Source of the DNA: Streptococcus panodentis
GTDB taxonomy: Bacteria > Bacillota > Bacilli > Lactobacillales > Streptococcaceae
Assembly: GCF_017884005.1 (NCBI RefSeq)
Contig: NZ_QFAY01000008.1
Span: 1 to 64,000, forward strand
DNA: 64,000 nt
Direction: 5' to 3'
The stretch's first letter is position 1. The number at the start of each line of letters is the position of its first letter. The translations under genes were made by a program, and so were the position numbers. The notes beneath the pieces are model-generated. The model ran no database searches. It saw only the letters and a program-made list of their open reading frames with translations, and was not told the origin of the DNA. This document shows, piece by piece, positions 1 to 8,443 of this stretch.

Positions 1-89
1 ACCTTTTCAGCCTGAGCTTAGAAACAAAAGAGTGAAGGGAACTAAATTTTTAAAAATTTAGTTCTGTCCCACCGCCCTCCTAGAAATTT
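1..89. repeat. Intergenic repeat fragment with palindrome
   Basis: A near-perfect AT-rich palindrome lies at 40-63 and is followed by CTGTCCCACCGCCCT. The same palindrome plus tail recurs at 20166-20206, so this is a dispersed repeat rather than a unique terminator. It lies just downstream of the minus-strand AIM24-family gene and could also act as its terminator. Confidence 0.6.
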
Positions 90-806
90 TCAAGAATTAT
101 CAATATGTAGATGCGGCCGCAGAACATTGGCAAAGGTCTCAATGTTGAGGCTCTGAATGTAAATTTCACCCGTTCCGGCGAAAGTATTGACCACACCTTC
201 ACCGGTGCCGATTGACTGCCAGAAGCCATTTTCTAAATGAATATCGTAGTCCAGCTCCTTGCTCCAGGCTACTACATGGGCATTGTCAATGGTAATCCGA
301 TCATCCTTGAGCTCTACCTTTTGGATAGACCCAAAGGAATTGACCAAGAGCGTGCCCTGCCCCTGAGTCGTCATGACAAAGAGACCGCCCTGACCGCCAA
401 AGAGAGCCCGACCCAGACTCTGACGCTCCATGACATAAGATGCCGAACCATCCAGAGCCAGAAAGGCACCATCATTGAGGCGATACTGCTTCTCTCCCAG
501 ATAAAGCGGCACAATCTGCCCCGGCATATTAGGCGCCAAGGCCAGCCGGCCGTTATTGCTCTGAGCCACCGCCTGGGTGACAAAAACCCCCTCGCCGGAC
601 GACAGGGACCGGCCTACTGCCTTGACAAACTTTCCCAAGCCTGAATTCGCTTCCGCATTGAGCTTGGTATTGAGAACAACATTGGGCGTATGGTAAATCA
701 TACTGCCGCTCTGGATATGGACGGACTCCGAACAGTCTAAGGCAATCTCCGCCAAGGGAAATTGGCTGTTGCTGGTTATGGAAAAATTCATGCGATTATC
801 TGCCAT
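90..806 (-). CDS. AIM24 / TIGR00266 family protein
   Basis: A 238-residue soluble protein without a signal peptide or membrane segment. The pattern of short beta-strands rich in Gly, with GGQGGLF and GTGEGVVN stretches, fits the AIM24 (TIGR00266) family, whose bacterial members have no settled biochemical role. The start ATG is preceded by AGGAGG at a normal distance, and a consensus-like promoter (TTGTCA, 17 bp, TATAAT) lies upstream at 901-929. It is transcribed alone, in the same direction as radA, but its promoter lies in the short spacer after radA. The family assignment is by recognition of overall sequence character; the function is unknown. Confidence 0.8.
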   Translation of the reverse strand: MADNRMNFSITSNSQFPLAEIALDCSESVHIQSGSMIYHTPNVVLNTKLNAEANSGLGKFVKAVGRSLSSGEGVFVTQAVAQSNNGRLALAPNMPGQIVPLYLGEKQYRLNDGAFLALDGSASYVMERQSLGRALFGGQGGLFVMTTQGQGTLLVNSFGSIQKVELKDDRITIDNAHVVAWSKELDYDIHLENGFWQSIGTGEGVVNTFAGTGEIYIQSLNIETFANVLRPHLHIDNS

Positions 807-900
807 CTCTTTTGTAAACCTCCTAAAACTAAGCTAGAGAATCCCTGTCTAAACCAGACACCTCAGGCTGCTTCAGACAAACTCTGTTTTTCCTAGCACT

Positions 901-929
901 ATTATAGCATGCACAAAAGAGCTTGACAA
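901..929 (-). promoter_or_regulatory. Promoter of AIM24-family gene
   Basis: On the minus strand, -35 TTGTCA (924-929), a 17-bp spacer and -10 TATAAT (901-906) precede the AIM24-family gene. Confidence 0.7.
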
Positions 930-948
930 GGCTGACAAGGACAAGCTA

Positions 949-2310
949 TCAGCCAAAGACCTTTTTGAGAACCTCTCCAATGGTCGCTACGCCGACCACC
1001 TCGATATTTTTGGGAATCTTGAGGCCGTTCAGAGAGTTCTTCGGAGCATAAATCTTGGTAAAGCCCAGTTTGGCCGCTTCGTTGATGCGCTGCTCGATGC
1101 GGTTGACCCGACGGATTTCACCCGTCAGGCCGATTTCGCCGATAAAGCATTCCTGAGGACTGGTCGGCAGGTCCTTGTAGCTGGAAGCAATAGCCACCGC
1201 TACAGCCAGGTCAATAGCTGGCTCATCCAGTTTGACGCCGCCGGCTGATTTGAGGTAGGCGTCTTGATTTTGCAGGAGCAGGCCCGCCCGCTTTTCCAGC
1301 ACCGCCATGATCAGGCTGGCCCGGTTAAAGTCCAGCCCCGTCGTGGTGCGCTTGGCGTTGCCAAACATGGTCGGCGTTACCAAAGCCTGCACCTCAGCCA
1401 AAATCGGCCGCGTCCCTTCCATAGTCACCACGATGGAAGACCCCGTCGCGCCATCCAGCCGTTCTTCCAAGAAAACCTCACTGGGATTGATAACCTCGAC
1501 TAGACCGCCGGACTGCATTTCAAAAATGCCGATTTCATTGGTCGAGCCAAAACGGTTCTTGACCGCTCGTAAAATACGGAAAGTGTGCTGACGCTCGCCT
1601 TCAAAGTAGAGGACCGTGTCCACCATATGCTCCAGCGTTCGGGGACCAGCCAGAGTGCCTTCCTTGGTCATGTGGCCCACGATAAAGGTCGCGATGTTAT
1701 TGGTCTTGGCCAGCTGCATGAGCTCGGCCGTTACCTCGCGGACCTGAGAGACAGACCCCTGCACGCTGGAAATCTCCGGCGACATGACCGTCTGAATGGA
1801 GTCGATAATCAGAAAGTCTGGCTTAATCTTCTCGATTTCGGTGCGAATCTGCTGCATATTGGTCTCAGCGTAGAGGTAAAACTCGCTGTCAATGTCCCCC
1901 AAGCGTTCCGCCCGCAGCTTAATCTGCTCGGCTGATTCCTCCCCACTGACATAAAGGACGGTGCCCTGATGAGAAAGCTGGGTAGATACCTGCAGAAGCA
2001 GGGTAGACTTGCCAATCCCGGGATCCCCGCCGATCAGGACCAGACTGCCCGGCACGACACCGCCGCCCAGCACCCGATTGAACTCGTCCATGTCGGTCTT
2101 GGTCCGATGAACATCAATCGAAGTGACCTCAGCCAGCTTCATGGGCCGGGTCTTTTCACCCGTCAAGGACACACGGGCATGCTTGACCTCAGCAGCCTCT
2201 ACCTCCTCCACAAAAGAAGACCAAGAGCCGCAGTTAGGACAGCGGCCTAGATACTTGGGCGAATGATATTCACAATTTTGACAGACAAAGGTCGTTTTTT
2301 TCTTAGCGAT
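949..2310 (-). CDS. radA: DNA repair protein RadA (non-ATG start)
   Basis: RadA is a RecA-like branch-migration ATPase that acts in recombinational repair and in transformation. Seen here: an N-terminal zinc finger (CQNC...CPNC, within the first 30 residues), Walker [11 protein letters not shown], the KNRFG motif and a C-terminal Lon-like domain ending KKVFG. The first ATG/GTG/TTG in frame (GTG at 2211) would remove the zinc finger. Upstream, an in-frame TAG lies just before AAAATAAGGAGAATCACCATC, so the only possible starts are non-canonical. ATC at 2310-2308 sits 7 nt after AAGGAG and gives 453 residues, the usual family length. The ribosome-binding site overlaps the stop codon of the upstream methyltransferase gene, which suggests translational coupling. 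It is the last gene of the dut operon. Confidence 0.93.
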   Translation of the reverse strand: MAKKKTTFVCQNCEYHSPKYLGRCPNCGSWSSFVEEVEAAEVKHARVSLTGEKTRPMKLAEVTSIDVHRTKTDMDEFNRVLGGGVVPGSLVLIGGDPGIGKSTLLLQVSTQLSHQGTVLYVSGEESAEQIKLRAERLGDIDSEFYLYAETNMQQIRTEIEKIKPDFLIIDSIQTVMSPEISSVQGSVSQVREVTAELMQLAKTNNIATFIVGHMTKEGTLAGPRTLEHMVDTVLYFEGERQHTFRILRAVKNRFGSTNEIGIFEMQSGGLVEVINPSEVFLEERLDGATGSSIVVTMEGTRPILAEVQALVTPTMFGNAKRTTTGLDFNRASLIMAVLEKRAGLLLQNQDAYLKSAGGVKLDEPAIDLAVAVAIASSYKDLPTSPQECFIGEIGLTGEIRRVNRIEQRINEAAKLGFTKIYAPKNSLNGLKIPKNIEVVGVATIGEVLKKVFG

Positions 2311-2321
2311 GGTGATTCTCC

Positions 2322-2954
2322 TTATTTTCTAATAATCCAAACAAAAGTAGATAAGACCTGACACACCTGCTCTATATTAGTAAAGCCAGCCTCTTCCAGC
2401 AGGTCTGCAACTTCTTGAGGAGAGAGGGAATTCATCAAACTGGCTTGATTCTCATAAGTACGCTGAATTTGTTGCTGATCGGCTCCTAGCTCTGAAGCAA
2501 GTGTTTTCCAATAGCCCAGTTGCTGGTTGGAAAAAAAGCTAAGAATCAGAAGGCCATCTTCACTTAAAGAGTCATAAATTTTTCGAAGAAATAAGCTGGG
2601 ATTTTCAACAAACTGCAATACTAGCAAGCAAGAACAAATCTGATAAGCAGAAGGCAGCACTGCTTCTTCAAACCGACTATTAAGATACTCCGCTTGAGGC
2701 AGATGAACCTGTCTTTTAAGCTCTTGTAGCATCGCCTCACTTGGCTCCACAACGGTCACCCCTGCCTTAGGAAATAAGGATGCCAAAGCATTCAACTCAT
2801 CCGTCTGGCTTGCCAAAGCTAACACTTTATCGACTTTTAAACTGGGTGCTAACCTGAGCAATACTCCTCGGAAAATCACATATAGCATCACATCATAGCC
2901 TGGAATTTTCTGACGAATTTCTGTTGCATAGTCCTTGTTCTTAAATTCTTTCAT
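2322..2954 (-). CDS. Putative class I SAM-dependent methyltransferase
   Basis: A 210-residue protein that looks like a class I SAM methyltransferase: a region [17 protein letters not shown] in place of the classical glycine motif, then VVEPSEAM after the second strand, and [12 protein letters not shown] in the position of the later strand. The glycine-rich motif I is degenerate, so cofactor binding is not certain. The substrate cannot be read from the sequence. It sits between the histidine phosphatase and radA in one minus-strand operon, and its TAA stop lies inside the radA ribosome-binding region. Confidence 0.65.
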   Translation of the reverse strand: MKEFKNKDYATEIRQKIPGYDVMLYVIFRGVLLRLAPSLKVDKVLALASQTDELNALASLFPKAGVTVVEPSEAMLQELKRQVHLPQAEYLNSRFEEAVLPSAYQICSCLLVLQFVENPSLFLRKIYDSLSEDGLLILSFFSNQQLGYWKTLASELGADQQQIQRTYENQASLMNSLSPQEVADLLEEAGFTNIEQVCQVLSTFVWIIRK

Positions 2955-3006
2955 ATTTTCTTTTATCTCTAAATCCTTTTGTTAAGATTCTTTTTACAAC
3001 GAAACA

Positions 3007-3522
3007 TTAAAACTTCAGTTCATATTCAACAAACTGGCAAAAATCAATCTGCTGATCAGCTACAAACTGGCGGATGAGCATGCGATGGGCTACAAGAGCT
3101 ACCGTCTCGTAGTCTCTGTATTTGCTTAAGGCACTGAAAAAGCGGGCTTTCATCTGCTCAGCCGTTTCATACTGGACAGGACTTCTTGCAGGGAGACAAC
3201 CATTATTTTCAAAAAACAACTCCCGAGCCTGCTCAAACTTTTCTATCCCACTCTCATATACCTGCCATTCATGCAGCAAAGGCTCCACAAAAAGCGGCAG
3301 TTGGCGGTCTCGAATCAAATAGGAAGCCGTCTCCAAAGCTCGCGTCACAGAAGATGAAATCAGAATTTCCGCCTGTTCCAGCAAAGGATTAGCAGCGGCC
3401 TCTGTCGCCATCCTACGACCAGCAGCTGACAAGGGAGCCAAATCTAGTCCAAATCCAGTATAGCCGGCCTCTTCCAAAAGTGAATAATCTGGCTCTCCGT
3501 GACGGATAAAAATGATTTTCAT
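3007..3522 (-). CDS. Histidine phosphatase family protein
   Basis: A 171-residue member of the phosphoglycerate mutase-like superfamily. The catalytic RHGE motif is at residues 7-10 and the second catalytic histidine is in LVAHRM near the C-terminus. A longer frame opens 21 codons earlier, but it overlaps dut. The chosen ATG lies directly after the dut stop (TAG C ATG), which suggests coupled translation. Its substrate is unknown; family members dephosphorylate small phospho-metabolites or proteins. It is the second gene of the dut-radA operon. Confidence 0.82.
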   Translation of the reverse strand: MKIIFIRHGEPDYSLLEEAGYTGFGLDLAPLSAAGRRMATEAAANPLLEQAEILISSSVTRALETASYLIRDRQLPLFVEPLLHEWQVYESGIEKFEQARELFFENNGCLPARSPVQYETAEQMKARFFSALSKYRDYETVALVAHRMLIRQFVADQQIDFCQFVEYELKF

Positions 3523-3523
3523 G

Positions 3524-3967
3524 CTAATGTCCTGTCGACCCAAATCCGCCGGTCCGCACGCCTTCTGCCTCATCTCCATCCGCAATTAAGAAAGGTGCGA
3601 AGACAGCCTGAACTACACGTTCGCCAACTTCAAGAACGACTTCCTGATCCGTGATATTCTTCATCTGGGCAAAGATATGGCCTTCATTGCCCGGATTTCC
3701 ATAGTAGTCACCGTCAATCACCCCGACCGAATTAATGAGAACCAGGCCTTTCTTGCGGGGATTGGACGAGCGGTCGTAGAGATAGAGGACCTCTCCTGCC
3801 TGCATATAAGCCTTGACGCCAGTCGGTACCAGCTTAATCTCGCCCGGCGCGATGACCGTGTGCTCGGCTACTTTCAAGTCATAGCCTGCTGCATGAGCCG
3901 TCTCCCGCTTGGGCAGCAAATCTTCATTTGTAAAGCTGGAAACCAGCTCGAATCCGCGAATTTTCAT
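3524..3967 (-). CDS. dut: dUTP diphosphatase (dUTPase)
   Basis: Trimeric dUTPase of 147 residues that hydrolyses dUTP to dUMP, which keeps uracil out of DNA and supplies thymidylate synthesis. Conserved motifs seen: HAAGYDL (motif 1), DRSSNPRKKGL (motif 2), GVIDGDYYGN (motif 3, uracil pocket), GERVVQAVF (motif 4) and the glycine-rich C-terminal arm GGFGSTGH (motif 5). It is the first gene of the minus-strand operon that continues with the phosphatase, the methyltransferase and radA, so nucleotide hygiene and DNA repair are co-expressed. A promoter lies at 3998-4026. Confidence 0.95.
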   Translation of the reverse strand: MKIRGFELVSSFTNEDLLPKRETAHAAGYDLKVAEHTVIAPGEIKLVPTGVKAYMQAGEVLYLYDRSSNPRKKGLVLINSVGVIDGDYYGNPGNEGHIFAQMKNITDQEVVLEVGERVVQAVFAPFLIADGDEAEGVRTGGFGSTGH

Positions 3968-3997
3968 GATTGTCTCTTTTCTGCATTTTCTGTTCCT

Positions 3998-4026
3998 ATT
4001 ATACTAAATTCGCAAAGAACAAGCAA
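3998..4026 (-). promoter_or_regulatory. dut-radA operon promoter with degenerate competence box
   Basis: Minus strand: -35 TTGCTT (4021-4026), a 17-bp spacer and -10 TATAAT (3998-4003). Inside the spacer, TGCGAATT (4007-4014) matches the SigX/ComX box TACGAATA at six of eight positions. The pneumococcal radA operon is competence-induced, so a vestigial box here is plausible but not proven. Confidence 0.6.
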
Positions 4027-4054
4027 AAAGCAAACCAGTTCCAGTTTGCTTTTT
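4025..4054 (-). terminator. Terminator after S66 peptidase gene
   Basis: A perfect 11-bp stem (AAAAAGCAAAC / GTTTGCTTTTT) with an 8-nt loop lies between the end of the S66 peptidase gene and the dut promoter. It is nearly symmetrical, but only the minus-strand gene reads into it. Confidence 0.7.
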
Positions 4055-4081
4055 AGAAATAGGGTTTTCATCATATGTGTT

Positions 4082-5113
4082 TCATGAAAAATAATCAAAC
4101 CGAATAATCTGCTCATCCACATTGACTTTGGCTTTTACTCCAAAAGGAACAATCGCTCTTGGAGTGGCATGCCCCACATTGATATTATAAACAATCGGGA
4201 GTTCTCCATCCACCACTTCAAGCAGAATTTGCTTATATTCGTCATAATAAGTTTCATCCATTGGTTTTCCCACAAGCACTCCGCTTAAAACAGTAAAAAT
4301 TCCCGTTGTTTTTAACGTTTGCAGCATGTTTCTAAATAAAGCCGGGCTTGGCTTTTCTTCGCTGGTTTCTAACAAAAGGATTTTCCCCTGCCACTCCGAA
4401 ATGCTTGGAAAGAGTTTATACTTTGCGCACACTTCAACCGTATCGGCGTATCTGGAATTGATAAAAATGTCATAAAGAGATTCCAGACAGCCTCCTAAAA
4501 TCTCCCCTTGAAATACCGGATTGCCTTTTAGCAGTTCAAAGCCTTGATTTTCATGATCAATCCGCTGTGTTCCCAAGGCTTTTTCACTGAAATCAGTTCT
4601 TTCGTCATACCAGACTTTGCTGGGCCTCATTTCTGAAATACCTCCTGTCTCAATCAATTCTTGAAAATAAGAAAGAGAGTAAGGCAGCATCTCCTGATCT
4701 AATTCACAAATATCAGCAAGAAAAGACTGCCCATAAAAGGTTTTGATTCCCAGCTTATGCAGCATCAGATGATTGATGGTGGTATCCGAAAAACCCAGAA
4801 ACGGTTTCTGATTGACCGCTTTTTTTAACTGGTCCTCTTCAAACAAATAAGGCAATAAACGATAAGTGTCATCTCCGCCGATAGCACATAAAATCATGTC
4901 TATGGAGGAATCCTGAAAAGCCTCCATCAAATCCTGCGCTCTGGCCTCAGGGTGCTTCTCTAGATAATCCAGCCCTTTTCGTGCATGCTCCAAGAACTTC
5001 ACCTCAAGGCCTAACTCTTTCAAACGCCTGACTCCCAGCTCCACCTCATGCTGGACAAAATCCTCACCAATCAACCCGCTTGATAAACTGACAATTCCAA
5101 CCGTCTTGATCAT
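4082..5113 (-). CDS. S66 family peptidase (LD-carboxypeptidase / MccF-like)
   Basis: A 343-residue member of the S66 serine peptidase family, which includes LD-carboxypeptidases that trim peptidoglycan tetrapeptides and MccF-type enzymes that inactivate peptide-nucleotide antibiotics. Seen: CAIGGDDTYRLLPYL, the nucleophile region GFSDTT, the glutamate region GGCLESL and the histidine region VGHATPRAIVPFG, giving the expected Ser-Glu-His triad. There is no signal peptide, so it acts in the cytoplasm. It stands alone, with an extended -10 promoter at 5149-5154 and a terminator at 4025-4054. Whether it recycles peptidoglycan or detoxifies a peptide cannot be told from the sequence. Confidence 0.85.
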   Translation of the reverse strand: MIKTVGIVSLSSGLIGEDFVQHEVELGVRRLKELGLEVKFLEHARKGLDYLEKHPEARAQDLMEAFQDSSIDMILCAIGGDDTYRLLPYLFEEDQLKKAVNQKPFLGFSDTTINHLMLHKLGIKTFYGQSFLADICELDQEMLPYSLSYFQELIETGGISEMRPSKVWYDERTDFSEKALGTQRIDHENQGFELLKGNPVFQGEILGGCLESLYDIFINSRYADTVEVCAKYKLFPSISEWQGKILLLETSEEKPSPALFRNMLQTLKTTGIFTVLSGVLVGKPMDETYYDEYKQILLEVVDGELPIVYNINVGHATPRAIVPFGVKAKVNVDEQIIRFDYFS

Positions 5114-5148
5114 ATCCTTTTACTCCGCCTTTCTTTATCATTTGCAAT

Positions 5149-5154
5149 ATTATA
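5149..5154 (-). promoter_or_regulatory. Extended -10 promoter of S66 peptidase gene
   Basis: TGCTATAAT on the minus strand is an extended -10 element. No good -35 is seen. The sequence from here to about 5340 shows only short repeat fragments (TGCTTTGAGGT, GGCGGTGGGACAG) shared with other intergenic spaces. Confidence 0.55.
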
Positions 5155-5361
5155 GCATAATTTTTCACTGGCAGACCAGTCAATTTGGTTCTGATTTTTC
5201 TCTCTCGAAACAGCGCTGATATTCCATGAAAATCAAACTCAGACCGAGCATGAAACACTGCTTTGAGGTGGCAGACAAGGGCGGTGGGACAGCCTCAAAG
5301 GGTTTACAGCTGATGGTATTTACAAACTTGTCAAAATAAAGGCCATTTGCTGTAAGAGCAG

Positions 5362-5457
5362 AAAAAAACCGCCGATTGGGCGGTTCTTATAGGGAGATTA
5401 TTATGAAAAAGAAAAGTTTTAGGATTTCTAAACAAAGTTAGGAGGTCTTTGTTTATG
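5362..5457 (-). ncRNA. CiaR-dependent small RNA (csRNA family), copy A
   Basis: A transcript of about 96 nt is predicted on the minus strand. It would begin about 7 nt after TATAAT (5464-5469). A 5' hairpin pairs AAACAAAG with CTTTGTTT around a loop carrying ACCTCCTAA, an anti-Shine-Dalgarno sequence. A single-stranded middle contains TTTCATAATAATCTCCC, which is complementary to a Shine-Dalgarno plus ATG. It ends in a GC stem (AACCGCC / GGCGGTT) and seven Ts at 5362-5386. This layout and the promoter are those of the streptococcal csRNAs. A second copy with the same core is at 27481-27570. Confidence 0.85.
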
Positions 5458-5463
5458 TTTTAC

Positions 5464-5496
5464 ATTATAGCTCCCTAACCTTAAAATTTCCTAAAA
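5464..5496 (-). promoter_or_regulatory. CiaR-regulated promoter of csRNA copy A
   Basis: Minus strand: TTTTAG, 5 bp, TTTAAG (5480-5496), then exactly 10 bp to the -10 TATAAT (5464-5469). This is the spacing of CiaR-activated promoters (NTTAAG-N5-WTTAAG-N10-TATAAT). Confidence 0.85.
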
Positions 5497-5509
5497 GTAA
5501 ATCCTTTTT

Positions 5510-6199
5510 TTATAATTCCTGCAAAAGGTAGCTGAAAAGCTCTAAATTCCCCTTTTCTTCATGGATGAGGAATTCCGGATGCCACTGAAGACCGATGATG
5601 CGGTGGCTGTCGACGGACTCAATGGCTTCGATGGTATTGTCTCTGGGGTCAAAGGCTGTCGCCCGGAAATTAGGCGCCAAATCCTTAATGCTCTGCCGAT
5701 GGACAGAATTAATCTGACTGGCCCGACCAAAGAGACGTTCCACAACACTGCCCTTCTCTGTGCGAATGGAGTGGGACGTTCCAAAGGGCAGTCCCTGCCA
5801 ATGATTGTCAATATGCTGATGGAGCGTGCCGCCAAAGGCAACATTGACCAGCTGCAGACCGCGGCAGATAGCCATAACCGGCTTATCCTGACGCAGAGCT
5901 TCTTCCAGAAGGGCCAGTTCAAACTCATCGCGGGCGATATGATAATCCTCGCTGTCAATGGTCTTTTTCTCTCCGTAGAACTGCGGATGCACATTCTGCC
6001 CGCCGGTCAAAATCAGCTTATCAATGGTTTCGACATAATCTCTGACCAGACTCTTGTCTCCGACAGGAATCACCATAGGCAGACCGCCGACCATACGGAT
6101 GCTCTCTGCAAATTTGCAGGACACGGATGAATGGATATTTTTTCCACCCTCATCAACCGGACAAAGATTTGCTGAAATGCCAACAATCGTTCTGCACAT
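5510..6199 (-). CDS. Gamma-glutamyl-gamma-aminobutyrate hydrolase family protein (peptidase C26)
   Basis: A 229-residue class I glutamine amidotransferase-like hydrolase. The nucleophile cysteine is in the elbow MAICRGLQLVN and the catalytic histidine and glutamate are in LQWHPEF near the C-terminus. The early LTGGQNVHPQFYGE segment matches the C26 subgroup (PuuD-like), which cleaves gamma-glutamyl amides. The true substrate is unknown. It has no obvious partner genes: the csRNA promoter lies just downstream, and the divergent peptide-binding lipoprotein gene lies upstream. Confidence 0.85.
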   Translation of the reverse strand: MCRTIVGISANLCPVDEGGKNIHSSVSCKFAESIRMVGGLPMVIPVGDKSLVRDYVETIDKLILTGGQNVHPQFYGEKKTIDSEDYHIARDEFELALLEEALRQDKPVMAICRGLQLVNVAFGGTLHQHIDNHWQGLPFGTSHSIRTEKGSVVERLFGRASQINSVHRQSIKDLAPNFRATAFDPRDNTIEAIESVDSHRIIGLQWHPEFLIHEEKGNLELFSYLLQEL

Positions 6200-6336
6200 A
6201 CTGTGATTCCCCCTTATCTTGATATAGTATATCTTACCACTCCTTGGAAAAGCCGTCCAATAGAATTTTTTTAAGCGGGTGATAAAAAATTTTTATAGAG
6301 GAAAACCAAATATTGAACCGCTTACATTTTTGAAAA

Positions 6337-6380
6337 AATTGTCAGAAAATTATTTACTTTTCGTCAGAAATTGTTATAAT
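6337..6380 (+). promoter_or_regulatory. CodY box and promoter of peptide-binding lipoprotein gene
   Basis: AATTGTCAGAAAATT at 6337-6351 differs from the CodY consensus AATTTTCWGAAAATT at one base. It abuts the -35 TTTACT (6353-6358), which is followed by a 16-bp spacer and TATAAT (6375-6380). A bound CodY would block this promoter, so repression in amino-acid-rich conditions is likely. Confidence 0.8.
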
Positions 6381-6418
6381 AAGTTAAGTAATGTAAAAAT
6401 CATCATTTGGAGGTCCCT

Positions 6419-8386
6419 ATGAAAAAAAGAAAACTCTTTCTTGCCGCAGGTGTCACTCTGCTTTCTTTCGGCATTCTGGCAGCCTGCTCCAGCAATTCCC
6501 AGTCTAGCAGCAAGATCTACAGCTATGTCTTTACCGCTGACCCAACGACTTTGGACTATATTCAGTCTGCTAAGGTCTCTACTCACGAACTGACGACCAA
6601 CGGCGTTGACGGCCTGCTGGAAAACGATAAATACGGCAATCTCGCTCCTTCACTGGCAGAAGACTGGACCGTTTCCAAAGACGGTCTGGTCTACACTTAC
6701 AAGCTGCGCAAGGATGCCAAATGGTACACTGCTGACGGCGAAGAATACGCCGATGTTAAAGCACAGGACTTTGTCACAGGAATCAAGCATGCCGCAGATG
6801 CCAAGTCCGACGCTCTCTTGCTGATCCAAAACTCCATCAAAGGCCTGAATGACTACGTAAACGGCAGTAACAAAGACTTTTCCGCCGTCGGTGTCAAGGC
6901 ACTTGACGACTACACAGTAGAGTACACCCTCAATCAGCCTGAAACCTACTGGAACTCTAAGACCACAGCAGGCGTTCTGATGCCGGTCAATGAGGATTTC
7001 CTGAAAAAAGAAGGGGACGGCTTCGGACAGGCAAACAAGCCCGACTCGATCCTTTACAACGGACCGTTTATCATGAAGTCCATCACCTCTAAGTCATCTG
7101 TCGAGTTTGAGAAAAACCCTAACTACTGGGACAAGGATAAGGTCAAGATTGACGGCCTCAAATTTGCCTACTATGACGGTTCGGACCAGGATTCTCTGGC
7201 CCGCGTTTTCGGAGACGGCGGCTACAGTCAGGCCCGGCTCTATCCAGCGACTTCCAGCTATTCTGCTATTGAAAAGAAATACAAGGACAATATCTTCATG
7301 ACAGAAGCCGGTCCTGGGGTTGGTCTGATCAGTGTCAATATCGACCGTCAGGCCTACGAGCATACATCCAAAACCAGCGACAGCCAAAAAGAAGCAGCCA
7401 AAAAAGCCCTGCTCAATAAGGACTTCCGTCAGGCTATGGTTTTCGCCTTCAACCGCGAGACTTTCTCTGCTCAGGTCAATGGCGAAGCAGCTGCTAAGCC
7501 GGCCATCCGCAACCTCTTTGTGCCGCCGACTTTCGTTCAGGCTAACGGCAAGGAATTTGGAACCTTAGTCGAAGAAGCCCTGACCGGCTACGGCGACGAA
7601 TGGAAAGGCAGCAAGCTTTCAGATGGTCAGGACGGCTTTTACAGCACTGAAAAGGCCAAGGCTGAATTTGCCAAAGCCAAAGAAGCCCTTCAGGCAGAAG
7701 GCGTAGAGTTCCCAATCCATCTGGATGTTCCGGTCGCTCAAAATTCTACCAACCATGTCAACCGCATGCAGTCTCTCAAGCAGTCTCTGGAGAACACGCT
7801 GGGCAAGGACAATATTTCAATTGACCTGCAGATGATGAGCGAAGACGAGGCCCTAGGCGTTACCTACAATGCAGAATCTGCCAGCCAGCAGGATTGGGAT
7901 CTGAACGGAATGGTCGGCTGGGATCCGGACTACCAAGACCCTTCAACCTATCTGGATATTCTGCTTCCGGGCTCTGACTCTCAAACCAAGACCTTCCTTG
8001 GCTTTGAAGGAGCTGATAATGCGGCGGCCAAGGCAGTAGGACTGGATGAATATGACAAACTGGTCGAAGAAGCCGGCAAGGAAACTCAGGACATCAGCAA
8101 ACGCTATGAAAAATATGCTGCAGCACAGGCTTGGCTGACAGACAGCGCTCTGATCATCCCAACCATGACCAGCAAAGGCGCAGCACCGTTTATTTCCCGC
8201 GTCGTCCCATATACAACTTCCTACGCCCAAACCGGTACAAAAGATTCTGCTTACAAGAAATATACCGAAATCGGCGACGAGACCATCACTACCAAAGACT
8301 ACGAAAAAGCCCATAAAAAATGGCTCAAGGAAAAAGAAGAATCCAATAAAAAAGCCCAAGCAGACTTGGAAAAACACGTAAAATAA
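6419..8386 (+). CDS. Peptide ABC transporter substrate-binding lipoprotein (OppA/AliA-like)
   Basis: A 655-residue oligopeptide-binding lipoprotein of the SBP_bac_5 family. A signal peptide ends in the lipobox LAAC (Cys about residue 23), so it is anchored to the outer face of the membrane. The binding fold begins SYVFTADPTTLDYI and continues with GLVYTYKLRKDAKWYTADG, which is characteristic of OppA/AliA/AmiA proteins. The ATG at 6419 has GGAGG upstream; the earlier TTG would lie within that site. No permease or ATPase genes are adjacent, so it probably feeds an Ami/Opp transporter encoded elsewhere. A CodY box at the promoter agrees with a role in peptide nutrition. A bidirectional terminator follows. 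Confidence 0.92.
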   Translation: MKKRKLFLAAGVTLLSFGILAACSSNSQSSSKIYSYVFTADPTTLDYIQSAKVSTHELTTNGVDGLLENDKYGNLAPSLAEDWTVSKDGLVYTYKLRKDAKWYTADGEEYADVKAQDFVTGIKHAADAKSDALLLIQNSIKGLNDYVNGSNKDFSAVGVKALDDYTVEYTLNQPETYWNSKTTAGVLMPVNEDFLKKEGDGFGQANKPDSILYNGPFIMKSITSKSSVEFEKNPNYWDKDKVKIDGLKFAYYDGSDQDSLARVFGDGGYSQARLYPATSSYSAIEKKYKDNIFMTEAGPGVGLISVNIDRQAYEHTSKTSDSQKEAAKKALLNKDFRQAMVFAFNRETFSAQVNGEAAAKPAIRNLFVPPTFVQANGKEFGTLVEEALTGYGDEWKGSKLSDGQDGFYSTEKAKAEFAKAKEALQAEGVEFPIHLDVPVAQNSTNHVNRMQSLKQSLENTLGKDNISIDLQMMSEDEALGVTYNAESASQQDWDLNGMVGWDPDYQDPSTYLDILLPGSDSQTKTFLGFEGADNAAAKAVGLDEYDKLVEEAGKETQDISKRYEKYAAAQAWLTDSALIIPTMTSKGAAPFISRVVPYTTSYAQTGTKDSAYKKYTEIGDETITTKDYEKAHKKWLKEKEESNKKAQADLEKHVK

Positions 8387-8404
8387 AGGGCTTGATGAAG
8401 CGCC

Positions 8405-8439
8405 AAAACCACCCCGCAGCTGATTGCAGGGTGGTTTTT
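8405..8439. terminator. Bidirectional terminator
   Basis: AAACCACCC pairs with GGGTGGTTT, with T-runs on both strands. It lies between the convergent lipoprotein and ABC exporter genes and serves both. Confidence 0.85.
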
Positions 8440-8443
8440 CCAT

